From Helicobacter cynogastricus (GTDB lineage: Bacteria; Campylobacterota; Campylobacteria; Campylobacterales; Helicobacteraceae): a stretch of DNA of 55,979 nucleotides. The position numbers and the translations under genes were made by a program. The stretch spans positions 195,653-251,631 of the forward strand of contig NZ_FZMQ01000011.1 of assembly GCF_900197855.1 (NCBI RefSeq). Direction: 5' to 3'. Of this stretch, positions 36,490 through 46,156 are shown in pieces (position 1 is the stretch's first letter; each line of letters begins with the position of its first letter). A model generated the notes under the pieces. That model had not been told where the DNA came from. It searched no databases and was given only the letters and a program-made list of their open reading frames with translations.

Positions 36490-37439
36490 AGCCAACCTTT
36501 CTTTTTAAAATATAAAATAGGCAGAATGGTAGAAACAACCATCGCTACAATCGCAATAGGATAACCATATTCCCAACGCAACTCGGGCATTACTTCAAAA
36601 TTCATTCCATAAATTGTTCCAATCAAGGTAGGAGGCATCATCGCCATTGTTGCCACGGTGAAAAGCTTGATAATCTTGTTTTGTTCCACATTCACTTGAG
36701 AGGTAAAAAGATTTTGGATATTATCTAGGGCATTGAGATTAGCTGTACTAAATTCTACTAAGGAGTTAAAATCCTTAACAATAATATTAAAGTCATTCTT
36801 GGCCTCGCTATCTACCTTATTGCTCTTTAATAGAGTAGTGATGATGCGCCGTTTATCAAAGAGGGAGTCGCGCAATTCCATGTTGAATTCTTGCAAGAAA
36901 GAAAGAGCGATTAAAGTTTCTTCATGGGTGCAAGCCTCTAAATCAAAGACAATTTGTTTGCGTAACGCGCTAGTTTCCCGATTGACTTCTTCTAAGCAGT
37001 CTGCCCCTTTTTCAAAATAAAGCTCTAGGATTTTAGCCAAAATGTCAAACCCATCATAGAATTTCTTAGGGCTAGCTAATACACGCCGTTGCACATCTTG
37101 AAAAACGGGAAAGTCTCCATTATAAAGAGTGAAAAGAATATTGTTAGAGATAAAGTAAGTGATTGCCTCTGTATGGAAAGCTAGGGGCGAATCTTTATAG
37201 ATAAAATAAGTGTTGATGGTAATGGAAGTGCTGTTTTCCCAATACTTGACTACCGCACTTTTTTCAGGGTCTTCATAGAGGTTGAGATCATAATTCTGAG
37301 CAATGCAATAGAGTTCAGAAAAAGTCGGGTTGATGAGTTCATACCAAAGAATATTTTGCTCTTCAAAGGGGAAACTTTCAAAGTCCTGAAACGCAAAAAC
37401 CTCAACAAGCTCATTATTTTTAGCAAAGACATTGATCAT
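36486..37439 (-). CDS. corA: CorA magnesium/cobalt/nickel transporter
   Basis: 317 residues: a large cytoplasmic helical domain, then two C-terminal membrane helices with the channel signature YGMNFEVMPE and the ending YFKKKGWL. Very close to H. pylori CorA (HP1344). The frame opens at 37475; the ATG at 37439 follows AGGAGAG and begins at the conserved N-terminus. It follows gapA and pgk by 42 nt, so probably the same transcript. In Helicobacter it supplies Mg and can pass Ni and Co. Confidence 0.93.
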   Translation of the reverse strand: MINVFAKNNELVEVFAFQDFESFPFEEQNILWYELINPTFSELYCIAQNYDLNLYEDPEKSAVVKYWENSTSITINTYFIYKDSPLAFHTEAITYFISNNILFTLYNGDFPVFQDVQRRVLASPKKFYDGFDILAKILELYFEKGADCLEEVNRETSALRKQIVFDLEACTHEETLIALSFLQEFNMELRDSLFDKRRIITTLLKSNKVDSEAKNDFNIIVKDFNSLVEFSTANLNALDNIQNLFTSQVNVEQNKIIKLFTVATMAMMPPTLIGTIYGMNFEVMPELRWEYGYPIAIVAMVVSTILPILYFKKKGWL

Positions 37440-37481
37440 GCCCAACTCTCCTGCATCCTGATGGGCACGGCACACTCTCTT

Positions 37482-38702
37482 TCATGATCGGCGATCCAAA
37501 ACCTCAAAGGCTACTAAAATCTTACCCTCCAACAACTCTAAACTCGCTCCCCCACCCGTAGAGATAAAACTCACGCTATCCTTATAACCTGCGCGAGTCA
37601 AAACATCAATAGTATCTCCCCCTCCAATCAAAGAAAAAGCGTAGGTATTGGAGATACTATGGGCGATCTGGAACGAACCTCGGCTAAAAAGAGGCACTTC
37701 ATAAACACCTAATGGGCCGTTCCAAATGATGGTTTGACTCCCTTGAATCACTAAAGAAAAGAGCTTGGAGGTGGCTGGGCCAATATCTACAGCCATGTAA
37801 TTTAAAGGAATGTCTTGAGCTGGGGTGATTTGTACCTGATCTGTGTGTTCTAGGTGAGCTGTGCTCACTACATCCACAGGCAAGTAAACATGGACGCCCT
37901 TTTGTTTGGCTATCTGCAAAATTTCTAAGGCATCTTGAATCAAATCCTCTTCTACTAAAGAGGCTTGCATGTTGTAATTGAGGGCTTTTAAAAAAGTGTT
38001 GCTCATCGCTCCCCCAATGATAATTTTATCTACTCGATCCAAAATATTACGCAACAAAGTCAGCTTTGAGCTAACTTTAGCGCCTCCCACAATCAAGAGC
38101 ACTGGGCGCAAAGGGTTAGCAAGGGCTTTAGCAAAAGAATTAATCTCTTTTTTGAGTAAAAAACCAGCCACTTTAGTGGGCACATATTGGGCGATTCCAT
38201 AAGTGCTGGCATGTTTACGATGACTCGTACCAAAGGCATCGTTGACATAGATATCACACAAGCTGGCTAATTGTTTGGAAAACTCAGGATCATTTTCCTT
38301 TTCACCCTTATAAAAACGCAGATTCTCAATTAAAATCACAGGGTGCTTATGTTCGACTTGGAGTGTTTGTGCCATTGGCAAAGAATGTGCAAAGAAGACT
38401 TCCTTGTTGAGAAGACGCTCCAAACGCTTTACCAAATGACTAAGGGAAAATTGACTCCCATGTTGTCCATCTAGTTTGGGATCGGGGCGACCCAAATGTC
38501 CTACTAAAACTACAGACTCAGCCCCATTGTCAATACAATAGTTGATAGTAGGAACACTCTCGCGCATGCGCGTATCTTCCATAATATTAAAATCCTTATC
38601 CAAAGGCACATTAAAATCCACGCGGATGAGTACATTTTTACCCCGTACCTCTACATCTTGGATTCCTAAAACTTCTTGCATGCGCTTGATTCCAGCTAAC
38701 AT
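37482..38702 (-). CDS. pgk: phosphoglycerate kinase
   Basis: Glycolytic and gluconeogenic enzyme making ATP from 1,3-bisphosphoglycerate; 406 residues. VLIRVDFNVPLD, GHLGRPDPK, VNDAFGTSHRKHAS, LIVGGAKVSSKL, the nucleotide site WNGPLGVYE and the glycine-rich GGGDTIDVL and STGGGASLELLEGK are all present. It overlaps the gapA end by 7 nt. Homologous order to HP1346-HP1345-HP1344. Confidence 0.96.
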   Translation of the reverse strand: MLAGIKRMQEVLGIQDVEVRGKNVLIRVDFNVPLDKDFNIMEDTRMRESVPTINYCIDNGAESVVLVGHLGRPDPKLDGQHGSQFSLSHLVKRLERLLNKEVFFAHSLPMAQTLQVEHKHPVILIENLRFYKGEKENDPEFSKQLASLCDIYVNDAFGTSHRKHASTYGIAQYVPTKVAGFLLKKEINSFAKALANPLRPVLLIVGGAKVSSKLTLLRNILDRVDKIIIGGAMSNTFLKALNYNMQASLVEEDLIQDALEILQIAKQKGVHVYLPVDVVSTAHLEHTDQVQITPAQDIPLNYMAVDIGPATSKLFSLVIQGSQTIIWNGPLGVYEVPLFSRGSFQIAHSISNTYAFSLIGGGDTIDVLTRAGYKDSVSFISTGGGASLELLEGKILVAFEVLDRRS

Positions 38703-39691
38703 GTTGATCCTTTTATAGTGTGATAAGCCATATCTATGAGCCGTCGAGAATAGCCCATTTCATTATCGTACCATGCCAATACTTTAGCATGGTGTTTGTC
38801 CAAAACTAAAGTTTGATCCTCAATATATACTGCGCTATAAGGGCTGTCGATAAAATCGCTAGAAACGCGCTGGTGAGCATCAATACCTAAAATGCCCTGT
38901 AAACTGGTGTGACTTGCTAATTGCATGCTTGCATGGATACCCTCCAAGCTCATCTCTTGATGGGCATGCACGCTCAAATCAATCAAACTCACTACTGGAG
39001 TGGGCACGCGCAAAGCCAAGCCTTTAATCTTGGGGGCTAAACGGGGCAAAATGTGCGCTAAAGCCTTGTTGACTCCCGTACTTGTAGGGATGATATTTAG
39101 AGCGGCCGCTCTAGCGCGGCGCAAGTCTTTATGTTTAGAATCTAAGAGATTTTGATCATTAGTGTAGCTGTGAATAGTCGTCATTAAGGCGTGTTCTATG
39201 CCAAAATGTTGATCGAGCACCATCAACAAAGGAGCTAGCGCATTAGTGGTGCAAGAAGCATTAGAAATCACAGATTCTCCAGCATAATTCATGTGATTCA
39301 CTCCATAAACGAAAGTAGGAGTATTGGTCGCAGGTGCAGAGATAATCACTTTTTGCACAGCATTTTTTAAGTGGACTTTGGCCAAGTCATAGTCGTTAAA
39401 TTGTCCTGTGCACTCTAGCACTACCTGCGCATTGCCAAAATTTAGTTTGGCTGGATCGCGCTCATGCAAAACACGCACAAACAAACTATTGCCCATGCAC
39501 AAACCCTCTTCATTGACCTTTTCTACGCGTTCACTATACTTATGCAAAGAATCGTAACGCAAAAGATGAATCAAAGCATCTAGATCGCAAGTAGAATTGA
39601 TAGCGACCAACTCCATGTCTTCATGTTGCGTTACGATGCGCGCGGCACACAGACCAATACGCCCTGTTCCATTGATCGCTACACGCACCAA
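38696..39691 (-). CDS. gapA: glyceraldehyde-3-phosphate dehydrogenase
   Basis: 331 residues. NAD-binding INGTGRIG, the catalytic SNASCTTNALAP and TTIHSYTNDQ, then ARAAALNIIPTSTG, VPTPVVSLIDLSVH and C-terminal WYDNEMGYSRRLIDMA. The start is a TTG at 39691, or the adjacent GTG at 39688, after AAAGGGG; both give the same core. First gene of gapA-pgk-corA. Confidence 0.95.
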   Translation of the reverse strand: MVRVAINGTGRIGLCAARIVTQHEDMELVAINSTCDLDALIHLLRYDSLHKYSERVEKVNEEGLCMGNSLFVRVLHERDPAKLNFGNAQVVLECTGQFNDYDLAKVHLKNAVQKVIISAPATNTPTFVYGVNHMNYAGESVISNASCTTNALAPLLMVLDQHFGIEHALMTTIHSYTNDQNLLDSKHKDLRRARAAALNIIPTSTGVNKALAHILPRLAPKIKGLALRVPTPVVSLIDLSVHAHQEMSLEGIHASMQLASHTSLQGILGIDAHQRVSSDFIDSPYSAVYIEDQTLVLDKHHAKVLAWYDNEMGYSRRLIDMAYHTIKGSTC

Positions 39692-39801
39692 CTTAGCCCC
39701 TTTAATTTGGTATACAAAGTTTTGACTAGCCGTGTATCATACAATAGCTAACTTGAAGGGCTCTTAAATACGGAGTTGACACGATTGAGAGTTTTTTGTA
39801 G

Positions 39802-39807
39802 TATAAT
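39802..39807 (+). promoter_or_regulatory. -10 box for hup
   Basis: TATAAT 38 nt upstream of the hup ATG; a TTGACA lies at 39776-39781 with a long 20-bp spacer. Confidence 0.6.
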
Positions 39808-39845
39808 CGCGTTTTGTTTTTATTAAACTTGCTCGAAGGATGGTT

Positions 39846-40151
39846 ATGAAGAAATTAGAGTTCATAGATTTGATGCAAAAAGAGGGGGGCTTTAAGGATA
39901 AGAAGGATACCGAGTTGGCATTCAATGGATTTGTAAAAGCCGTTGAGAAAGCTTTGAGCGAACATGAGAGCGTAGAATTAGTAGGTTTTGGCAAATTCGA
40001 AGCTGTGTTGCAAAAAGGCAAAAAAGGCAAAGTGCCCGGGAGCGACAAGACTTACACGACTAAGGACAAAATGGTGCCTAAGTTTAAGCCCGGTAAAATC
40101 CTCAAAGACGCAGTGGCCACCCCTCCTAAAACTGGAAAAAAGAAGAAATAG
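39846..40151 (+). CDS. hup: DNA-binding protein HU
   Basis: A 101-residue histone-like protein. Conserved SVELVGFGKFEAV and the DNA-bending arm (PGSDKTYTTKDKMVPKFKPGK) are present. The C-terminus adds a Lys-rich tail (TGKKKK). The frame's first ATG (39840) overlaps the GAAGGA; the ATG at 39846 has 5-nt spacing and is preferred. Single gene with its own promoter, immediately upstream of tRNA-Arg. Confidence 0.92.
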   Translation: MKKLEFIDLMQKEGGFKDKKDTELAFNGFVKAVEKALSEHESVELVGFGKFEAVLQKGKKGKVPGSDKTYTTKDKMVPKFKPGKILKDAVATPPKTGKKKK

Positions 40152-40156
40152 TTTCT

Positions 40157-40174
40157 GTGCGCCTTTGGGCGCAC
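40157..40174 (+). terminator. GC-rich hairpin between hup and tRNA-Arg
   Basis: GTGCGCC, loop TTTG, GGCGCAC: a perfect 7-bp stem 5 nt after the hup stop. It ends 2 nt before the tRNA 5' end and lacks a T-run, so it may be a terminator or a processing/stability element if the tRNA is read from the hup promoter. Confidence 0.5.
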
Positions 40175-40176
40175 TT

Positions 40177-40253
40177 GTCCTTGTAGCTCAGTTGGATAGA
40201 GCGTACGATTCCTAATCGTGAGGCCGTGGGTTCAAATCCCGCCAAGGACACCA
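40177..40253 (+). tRNA. tRNA-Arg (anticodon CCU)
   Basis: 77 nt with encoded CCA. Acceptor GTCCTTG pairs with CAAGGAC; anticodon loop TTCCTAA gives CCU; T loop TTCAAAT. Reads AGG. Confidence 0.96.
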
Positions 40254-40291
40254 TCATCTAAATCCCAATGCGTAATATTAAACGGAGTTAA

Positions 40292-41638
40292 ATGCGTTCC
40301 AAGCTTCTTTTATGGTTGTATGGCTTGTGTGCTTCGCTTGTGTGCGCCCTAGAGCTAGACACCTATCATCCCGCTGACTCTTTAGCCATTCAGGAACTAG
40401 AAGTTATGGATGATAAAAAATTCTCAACGATGGCGACAAGCGGATCTTTAGGCTTGGCCGAACTCATCAAAAATGCCAACAACAACTACTCTTTGCAAGC
40501 GGCTCGCTTACAGGTTAGTCAGGCTCTTAAAAATCACACCATCGCTAAGGCAGCTTTTCTACCTACCCTTAATAGTAATTATTCGTTTAACCACCGCAAT
40601 AGGAATACCTTAGAGTTTCCAGAATACGACATGCAACTCCTCAATACGAAACTTGATTTCAATATTTTTAAGGGCTTTAGCACGATCAATGGCATCAAGG
40701 AAAAGTCTGCTACCTACCGCTCTAATGTAGCCAGTATGGAATACACAAGGCAGAGCATCTATTTGCAAGTGGTGCAACAATACTATCAATACTTTAATAA
40801 CATGGCACAACTTGTCGCTCTCAAGCGTAAGTTAGCCGAATTACGCGCAGATATTAAACGAGTGAGCCAGCTCTTTGATCAGGGACTGACTACCATCGAC
40901 AACCTAGAGAGCGCTAAGGCTCAAGGGGCTCTTAGTGAAAATGATATTACTGATATGGAATTTGCTATCGAGCAAAACCGCCTTACCTTAGAGTATTTGA
41001 CCAATTCTAAAATTCCTTCTTTGAAGCGCACCACTATTTTAGAGCCTAATTTGGGCATTAGAGAACGCGCTGATTTGCGATCCTTGAGAGAACAAATTAC
41101 GGCCATTCGCTATCAAAATAAGCAACTCAACTACTACCCTAGTGTTGATTTGACCGATGATTGGCAATACTATATCCAAAAGCCTGCTTTTGCCCGAGGC
41201 GCGAACAATAGGTTAGGCAATCTCTTTCCTAACCAACAAAATACCGTGGCAGTTGTAGTGAGTCTGGACATCTTAAGCGATATTGGTCTAAGTCTGCAAA
41301 AACAATCTATCCGTTTAGGACAGCTTGCCCAAGAAAAAACTCTCACCTACAAAAAGTTGGAGCAACAAAAAGATGAGCAGCTTTACCGCAAGTCTTTAGA
41401 CATGGCGCGCTCTAAAATCCGTAGTTCTGAAGCGAGTTTGAAATCTGCTACCCTCTCTTATGAAAGTATCAAGAAAAAATATAACGCCAATTTGGTAGAT
41501 TTTACAACCTATTTGAGAGCGTTGCGTACTCGCTTTGATGCAGAAGTGATTTATAACCAGTCTCTAAACAATTACGAAATGCAAAAAGCCAACTACATTT
41601 TTTACAGCGGCCACCACATTCAAGATTATGTGCGTTAA
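40292..41638 (+). CDS. hefA: TolC-type outer membrane efflux channel (HefA-like)
   Basis: Outer-membrane exit duct of an RND efflux pump; 448 residues. A signal peptide (about 1-20, ending CAL) is followed by two outer-membrane-efflux repeats with long helical hairpins (about 55-240 and 260-440). Order and closeness match HP0605-0607. CGGAG sits 5 nt before the ATG. First gene of a four-gene run. Confidence 0.9.
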   Translation: MRSKLLLWLYGLCASLVCALELDTYHPADSLAIQELEVMDDKKFSTMATSGSLGLAELIKNANNNYSLQAARLQVSQALKNHTIAKAAFLPTLNSNYSFNHRNRNTLEFPEYDMQLLNTKLDFNIFKGFSTINGIKEKSATYRSNVASMEYTRQSIYLQVVQQYYQYFNNMAQLVALKRKLAELRADIKRVSQLFDQGLTTIDNLESAKAQGALSENDITDMEFAIEQNRLTLEYLTNSKIPSLKRTTILEPNLGIRERADLRSLREQITAIRYQNKQLNYYPSVDLTDDWQYYIQKPAFARGANNRLGNLFPNQQNTVAVVVSLDILSDIGLSLQKQSIRLGQLAQEKTLTYKKLEQQKDEQLYRKSLDMARSKIRSSEASLKSATLSYESIKKKYNANLVDFTTYLRALRTRFDAEVIYNQSLNNYEMQKANYIFYSGHHIQDYVR

Positions 41639-41647
41639 GGATTGATA

Positions 41648-42343
41648 ATGAAAGTGATTTTATACGCCCTATTATTGCTAATAGGGCTTCAAGCTAAAGA
41701 AGTGTATGCGATCTTCAATGTGGAAGCACTCGAAGATGCGAACTTAACTTTAGATTCTTCGGGCATTGTGGATGCAATTTATGTTGATGTGGGAAGCAAA
41801 GTTAAAAAGGGAGATGTGTTGCTCACTCTTTATAACAAAGACAAAAAATCCCAAGTTAATTCTATTACTCAGCAGTATGATTTCATGCAAAAGCAATATG
41901 AGCGTTATAAAAAGATTGGAAGTGCGATTGATAAAAATACGCTAGATAAATACTATGCAGATTACAAGAAATTGGAATTTGATCGCAATTACGCTCTAGC
42001 TGTGGTAGAAAAAACCATTTTAAAAGCTCCTTTTGATGGGGTGATTGCTAGTAAGAATATTGAACTAGGTGAAGGGATGGGGGCTAATAACACGGTGCTT
42101 TTTCGCCTTGTAAGCAAGAAAGCAAAAATGGTACTAGAGTTTGATTCCAAATATCTCCCCGATGTTAAGGTGGGGGATAAATTTATTTATAGTATCGATG
42201 GTGAGCCAGAAAAACAACAAGTTACTATCACCAAAATTTATCCTACCATTGATGTGAGTACGCGTAAGGTGAGTGCTGAAGCCCTTTTACCCCCTAATAG
42301 TACTTTAGTCCCCGGTGTCTTTGGGGACGGCTTTATTCAATAG
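41648..42343 (+). CDS. hefB: RND periplasmic adaptor (membrane fusion protein, HefB-like)
   Basis: 231 residues. N-terminal hydrophobic leader (1-17), then a lipoyl/barrel-sandwich domain split around a short hairpin (DSSGIVDAIYVDVGSKVKKGDVLL, then TILKAPFDGVIASKNIELGEGM) and a beta-barrel domain ending VPGVFGDGFIQ. The short hairpin is normal for the compact Helicobacter adaptor. The ATG at 41648 follows AAGGA by 6 nt and is chosen over the in-frame TTG at 41642. Confidence 0.9.
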   Translation: MKVILYALLLLIGLQAKEVYAIFNVEALEDANLTLDSSGIVDAIYVDVGSKVKKGDVLLTLYNKDKKSQVNSITQQYDFMQKQYERYKKIGSAIDKNTLDKYYADYKKLEFDRNYALAVVEKTILKAPFDGVIASKNIELGEGMGANNTVLFRLVSKKAKMVLEFDSKYLPDVKVGDKFIYSIDGEPEKQQVTITKIYPTIDVSTRKVSAEALLPPNSTLVPGVFGDGFIQ

Positions 42344-42352
42344 GGAGTTTTT

Positions 42353-45300
42353 GTGTATAAATTTGCAATCCAAAGACCCATCACAACTTTAATGTTTGCG
42401 TGCATGGTGGTCTTCTTTGGCACAATGGCACTTAAAAAAATCAGCGTCGCGCTTTTTCCTAATATTGACTTTCCTATTATTGTGGTTAAGACCGCTTACC
42501 CGGGGGCGAGTGCAGACATTGTAGAGAGTAAGGTTACAGACAAAATTGAAGAAGCCGTGATGGGAGTGGATGGGATCAAAAAAGTAACTTCCAACAGCGC
42601 GCGCAATATCAGCATTGTAACCGTGGAGTTTGTACTTGAAAAGCCCATCATGACCGCCTTAAATGACATCATTAACAAAGTGTCTTCGGTGAGCTTTGAT
42701 GATCCCAACATCCGTCGTCCAGCCATTGATAAGGTTGATACAAGCGGACAGGCGATTCTCTCCATTTTTTTAACCAGCAAGACCAAAACTCCCGCCGAGC
42801 TCAACGACCACGCTAAGAATATCATCAAGCCCATGTTGCAAAAGGTCGAGGGTGTGGGCGGAGTACAGCTACAGGGCTTTGAAGAAAAGCAAGTACGCAT
42901 TTATGCCGATCCAAGTTTGATGAATAAATACGGCTTGACCTATATCGACCTTTACAATGCCTTAAAAACCCAAAACTTAGAAATGGATGGAGGCAAGATT
43001 GTCGGCTCCAAGAAAAACTATGCCATTTTGGTGGATGGCAATAGTTATACACTCAAAGAATTGGGCGACATTCAAATTGGTAATCATGTCCGCCTAAGCG
43101 ATATCGCCACGATTGAGAAGGGCATTGACCCAGACATCACTTACGCTAGCTATGGGCATGATCAGGGTGTTGTTTTAGAAGTGCAAAAGATCGCCGGGGC
43201 AAATGAAATCCAAATCGTGGATGCAGTGTATAAAGAAATGGATGCCATGCGTGCAGTCAGCCCGGGTTATGAATTGCGTCCTTTTTTAGACACCACAGAC
43301 TATACCCGCCACTCCATTAAAGATGTCAAGTTTGACTTGGTTTTAGGGGGGATTTTGGCTGTTTCTGTGGTCTTTTTCTTTTTACGCAGTTTCTCTATCA
43401 CTTTTGTTTCAGCCGTAAGCATCCCCATTTCTGTTATGGGAACTTTTGCGCTCATCCAGTGGATGGGCTTTTCTTTAAATATGATGACAATGGTCGCACT
43501 CACGCTCTCCATTGGGATCATTATAGACGATGCTATTGTGGTGATTGAAAATATCCACAAAAAACTAGAGGCAGGCATGGATAAAAGAACCGCCAGCTAT
43601 GAGGGCGTGCATGAAATTGCCTTTGCCATCATCGCTATTTCAGCGATGCTCTTGTCTGTCTTTATTCCTGTGGGCAATATGACCGGAATGGTGGGGCGCT
43701 TTTTCCAAAGCTTTGGAATCACTGTAGCTCTTGCTATTGCGATCTCTTATTTTGTTGTGGTTACCGTGATTCCTATGCTTAGCTCAATCATTGTATCTCC
43801 CGAACAATCCAAGTTTTACAAGCGCACAGAGCCCTTTTTTACTAACATGGAGAAAGCTTACGCCCGTTTGCTTGGCTGGCTTTTAAATCATAAACTCATT
43901 GTGGGATTAGTTGTAGCGGGGATTTTTGGGGCTTCTTTGCACTTTGCGGGCAAACTGGGTATGGAGTTTTTGCTCAAAGAAGATCGAGGCATGTTTTATG
44001 TTTTTGTCAAGGCAAATACAGACATTAGCTTAAAAGCGATGCTCGCCAAAATGAAGGCTTTGCAAGCAGTGATTGAGAAAGATCCTGATGTGGATTTTGA
44101 CTCTATGCAAGTGGGCTATGGCAGTATCCAAAGTACCTTTAAGGGTAAATTCTATGTCAAGCTCAAGAAAGGGCATAAAAGAAGCCAGTTTGTCATTATG
44201 GAAGAGATGCGCCACAAATTAAGAGCCATTCCCGAAGCCAAAGACCTAGCTTCGATCAATCTAGCTCAAGTGCCCTTAATTGGTGGAGGGGACAGCTCGG
44301 CGTTTCAAGTCTTTGTCTATGCCCCCACGCAAAAGCTCGTGGATGAAAGTGTGGCAAGACTCCAAAAATTCTTGCTAGAAAGCCCTGAGTTGAAAGGCAA
44401 AGTAGATGGTTATCACACCAACACCTCCGATCAACAAACCCAGTATCAATTACGCATTTTGAGGGCAGCCACGACCAAGTATGGAGTAAGCGTACAAGCG
44501 ATCGCTTCTGTGTTGAGCAACGCCTTTTCAGGGGAGAATCGGGTGAGCTATTTTAAAGAAAATGGTAAGGAATACGACATCATTATTAGAGTCCCTGCTG
44601 GTAAAAAAATGAGCATAGATGATGTCAAACGCCTACAGATTAGAAATAAAGACGGCAAATTGATGTTTTTAGACGGGTTGATTGAGGTGATTGAGCGCAA
44701 AGTGCCCTCCAATATCACCCGCTACAACCGCCAAAGAAGTGTTACGGTCTTAGCCCGCCCGGCTATTGGCGTGAATTTAAGCGAACTTTTAGGTCAAGTG
44801 GAGAAACATAAGGACGAATGGCTTGTTAAGGGGGCATCCTTTAAATTTACAGGCGACTCAGACAAACTCCAAGAAACTAACCAAGCCTTTGGGGTGGCGA
44901 TCGCGACTGCCTTTGTGCTAATTTATATGATTTTGGCTGCCCTCTATGAGTCGCTCTTAGAACCTTTAATTATCATGGTTACCATGCCTTTGAGCTTTTC
45001 GGGGGCTTTTTTCGCGCTCACTTTAGTACACCAACCCTTGAGCCTGTTCTCTTTAATGGGACTGATTTTACTTATTGGGATGGTTGGCAAGAACGCTACA
45101 CTCATCATTGACATCGCCAACGATCGGCGTAAAGAAGGGCATGGTATTGAAGAAGCCATCATTTTGGCTGGCGAGTCGCGCTTACGACCCATTTTGATGA
45201 CCACGATCGCGATGGTGTGTGGGATGTTGCCCTTAGCTATTGCAGTCGGGCAGGGTTCGGCCATGAAGTCGCCTATAGGTATTGCGATGAGTGGGGGACT

Positions 45301-45403
45301 ATTAGTTTCAATGGCGTTAAGCTTGTTGGTTGTGCCGATTTTTTATCGCCTTTTAGCTCCCTTAGACGACAAACTTAAGAAATTCTATCAAGGGTCGCGA
45401 TGA
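42353..45403 (+). CDS. hefC: RND efflux transporter (HefC, AcrB-like)
   Basis: Proton-driven inner-membrane pump; 1016 residues with 12 transmembrane helices and two large periplasmic loops. It begins MYKFAIQRPITTLMFA from a GTG after GGGAG. TM4 contains GIIIDDAIVVIENIHKKLE with the paired aspartates needed for proton relay. The other half has GLILLIGMVGKNATLIIDIAND. Probable role: export of bile salts and drugs with HefA and HefB. Confidence 0.95.
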   Translation: MYKFAIQRPITTLMFACMVVFFGTMALKKISVALFPNIDFPIIVVKTAYPGASADIVESKVTDKIEEAVMGVDGIKKVTSNSARNISIVTVEFVLEKPIMTALNDIINKVSSVSFDDPNIRRPAIDKVDTSGQAILSIFLTSKTKTPAELNDHAKNIIKPMLQKVEGVGGVQLQGFEEKQVRIYADPSLMNKYGLTYIDLYNALKTQNLEMDGGKIVGSKKNYAILVDGNSYTLKELGDIQIGNHVRLSDIATIEKGIDPDITYASYGHDQGVVLEVQKIAGANEIQIVDAVYKEMDAMRAVSPGYELRPFLDTTDYTRHSIKDVKFDLVLGGILAVSVVFFFLRSFSITFVSAVSIPISVMGTFALIQWMGFSLNMMTMVALTLSIGIIIDDAIVVIENIHKKLEAGMDKRTASYEGVHEIAFAIIAISAMLLSVFIPVGNMTGMVGRFFQSFGITVALAIAISYFVVVTVIPMLSSIIVSPEQSKFYKRTEPFFTNMEKAYARLLGWLLNHKLIVGLVVAGIFGASLHFAGKLGMEFLLKEDRGMFYVFVKANTDISLKAMLAKMKALQAVIEKDPDVDFDSMQVGYGSIQSTFKGKFYVKLKKGHKRSQFVIMEEMRHKLRAIPEAKDLASINLAQVPLIGGGDSSAFQVFVYAPTQKLVDESVARLQKFLLESPELKGKVDGYHTNTSDQQTQYQLRILRAATTKYGVSVQAIASVLSNAFSGENRVSYFKENGKEYDIIIRVPAGKKMSIDDVKRLQIRNKDGKLMFLDGLIEVIERKVPSNITRYNRQRSVTVLARPAIGVNLSELLGQVEKHKDEWLVKGASFKFTGDSDKLQETNQAFGVAIATAFVLIYMILAALYESLLEPLIIMVTMPLSFSGAFFALTLVHQPLSLFSLMGLILLIGMVGKNATLIIDIANDRRKEGHGIEEAIILAGESRLRPILMTTIAMVCGMLPLAIAVGQGSAMKSPIGIAMSGGLLVSMALSLLVVPIFYRLLAPLDDKLKKFYQGSR

Positions 45404-45975
45404 GAGCATGGGCTTTAGGGCTCTTGCTTGTAGGGAGTTTATGGGGGGCTAGTGGCGCGATAAACGATAAGAAGAATCGTATTTTCATTGGTGTAATGAC
45501 GGGGTTTAGAACCGCTAAACTTTCTAGCACCCCATGGGATAACGCCTTTTCGTGGGGTATTGAGGGCGGGTATCAGTATGATATTAGGCAATATATTTCT
45601 CTGCGCACCGCTATTAATTATCTCCAAACCCTCAAACCCACTGCCTTTAATACAAAGGTGGATTCGCTGTTAAGTTGGAATATGGGTGTTGTTAGCGATT
45701 TTTATAAACTCTCCAAAAAAATGCTCATTGGAGTTTATGCAGATATTGGGTTTGGGTATTTTCAAAGTGCGATGACTCTGAGTAGCCCTATACAAACGCG
45801 TAGCTTCATGGGGTATAATGGCGTGTTTGATTTTGGAGTAGGGGGCACACTAGAAAAACAACATCGTGTAGAACTAGGAGTAAAATTCCCTTTTGGGGAA
45901 GTGAAATCTATTAAAAAACCTTCTACAAGTTTGCGCGCCTTTTACTGGATTGCCTCTTATGCCTATTTGTTTTAA
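45400..45975 (+). CDS. outer-membrane beta-barrel protein downstream of hefC (HP0608-like)
   Basis: 191 residues. Signal peptide about 1-18 (MRAWALGLLLVGSLWGASG), then alternating strands and a C-terminal phenylalanine (FYWIASYAYLF) that marks insertion by the Bam machinery. ATG overlaps the hefC stop as ATGA, so it belongs to the efflux operon. This is the position of hefD in H. pylori. Function not known. Confidence 0.7.
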   Translation: MRAWALGLLLVGSLWGASGAINDKKNRIFIGVMTGFRTAKLSSTPWDNAFSWGIEGGYQYDIRQYISLRTAINYLQTLKPTAFNTKVDSLLSWNMGVVSDFYKLSKKMLIGVYADIGFGYFQSAMTLSSPIQTRSFMGYNGVFDFGVGGTLEKQHRVELGVKFPFGEVKSIKKPSTSLRAFYWIASYAYLF

Positions 45976-46156
45976 CTTTAGATTTGTTTTTGGGTTTGAA
46001 TGGCAGAATCTGGTCGCGTTTAGTTATATGGCGCGTTGCCACTCTTAACTTTCAGTGAGATTAAACCAGTAAAACCAGAAAAACACCCCAGAAGCCAGCC
46101 TCTTAAGTGAGGGGTGTGCGTGCTTGTTATTTTTAGCTGTTACAAAAGGAATATAT

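Noticed and set aside
42496-42900. 134-codon antisense ORF in hefC
   Set aside because: Mirror of the RND coding frame; low-complexity composition and no expression signals.
46083-46117. ACACCCC...GGGGTGT inverted repeat before the OMP gene
   Set aside because: Only a 7-bp stem with a long loop and a competing internal CCTC/GAGG pairing; too weak to call a terminator or operator.
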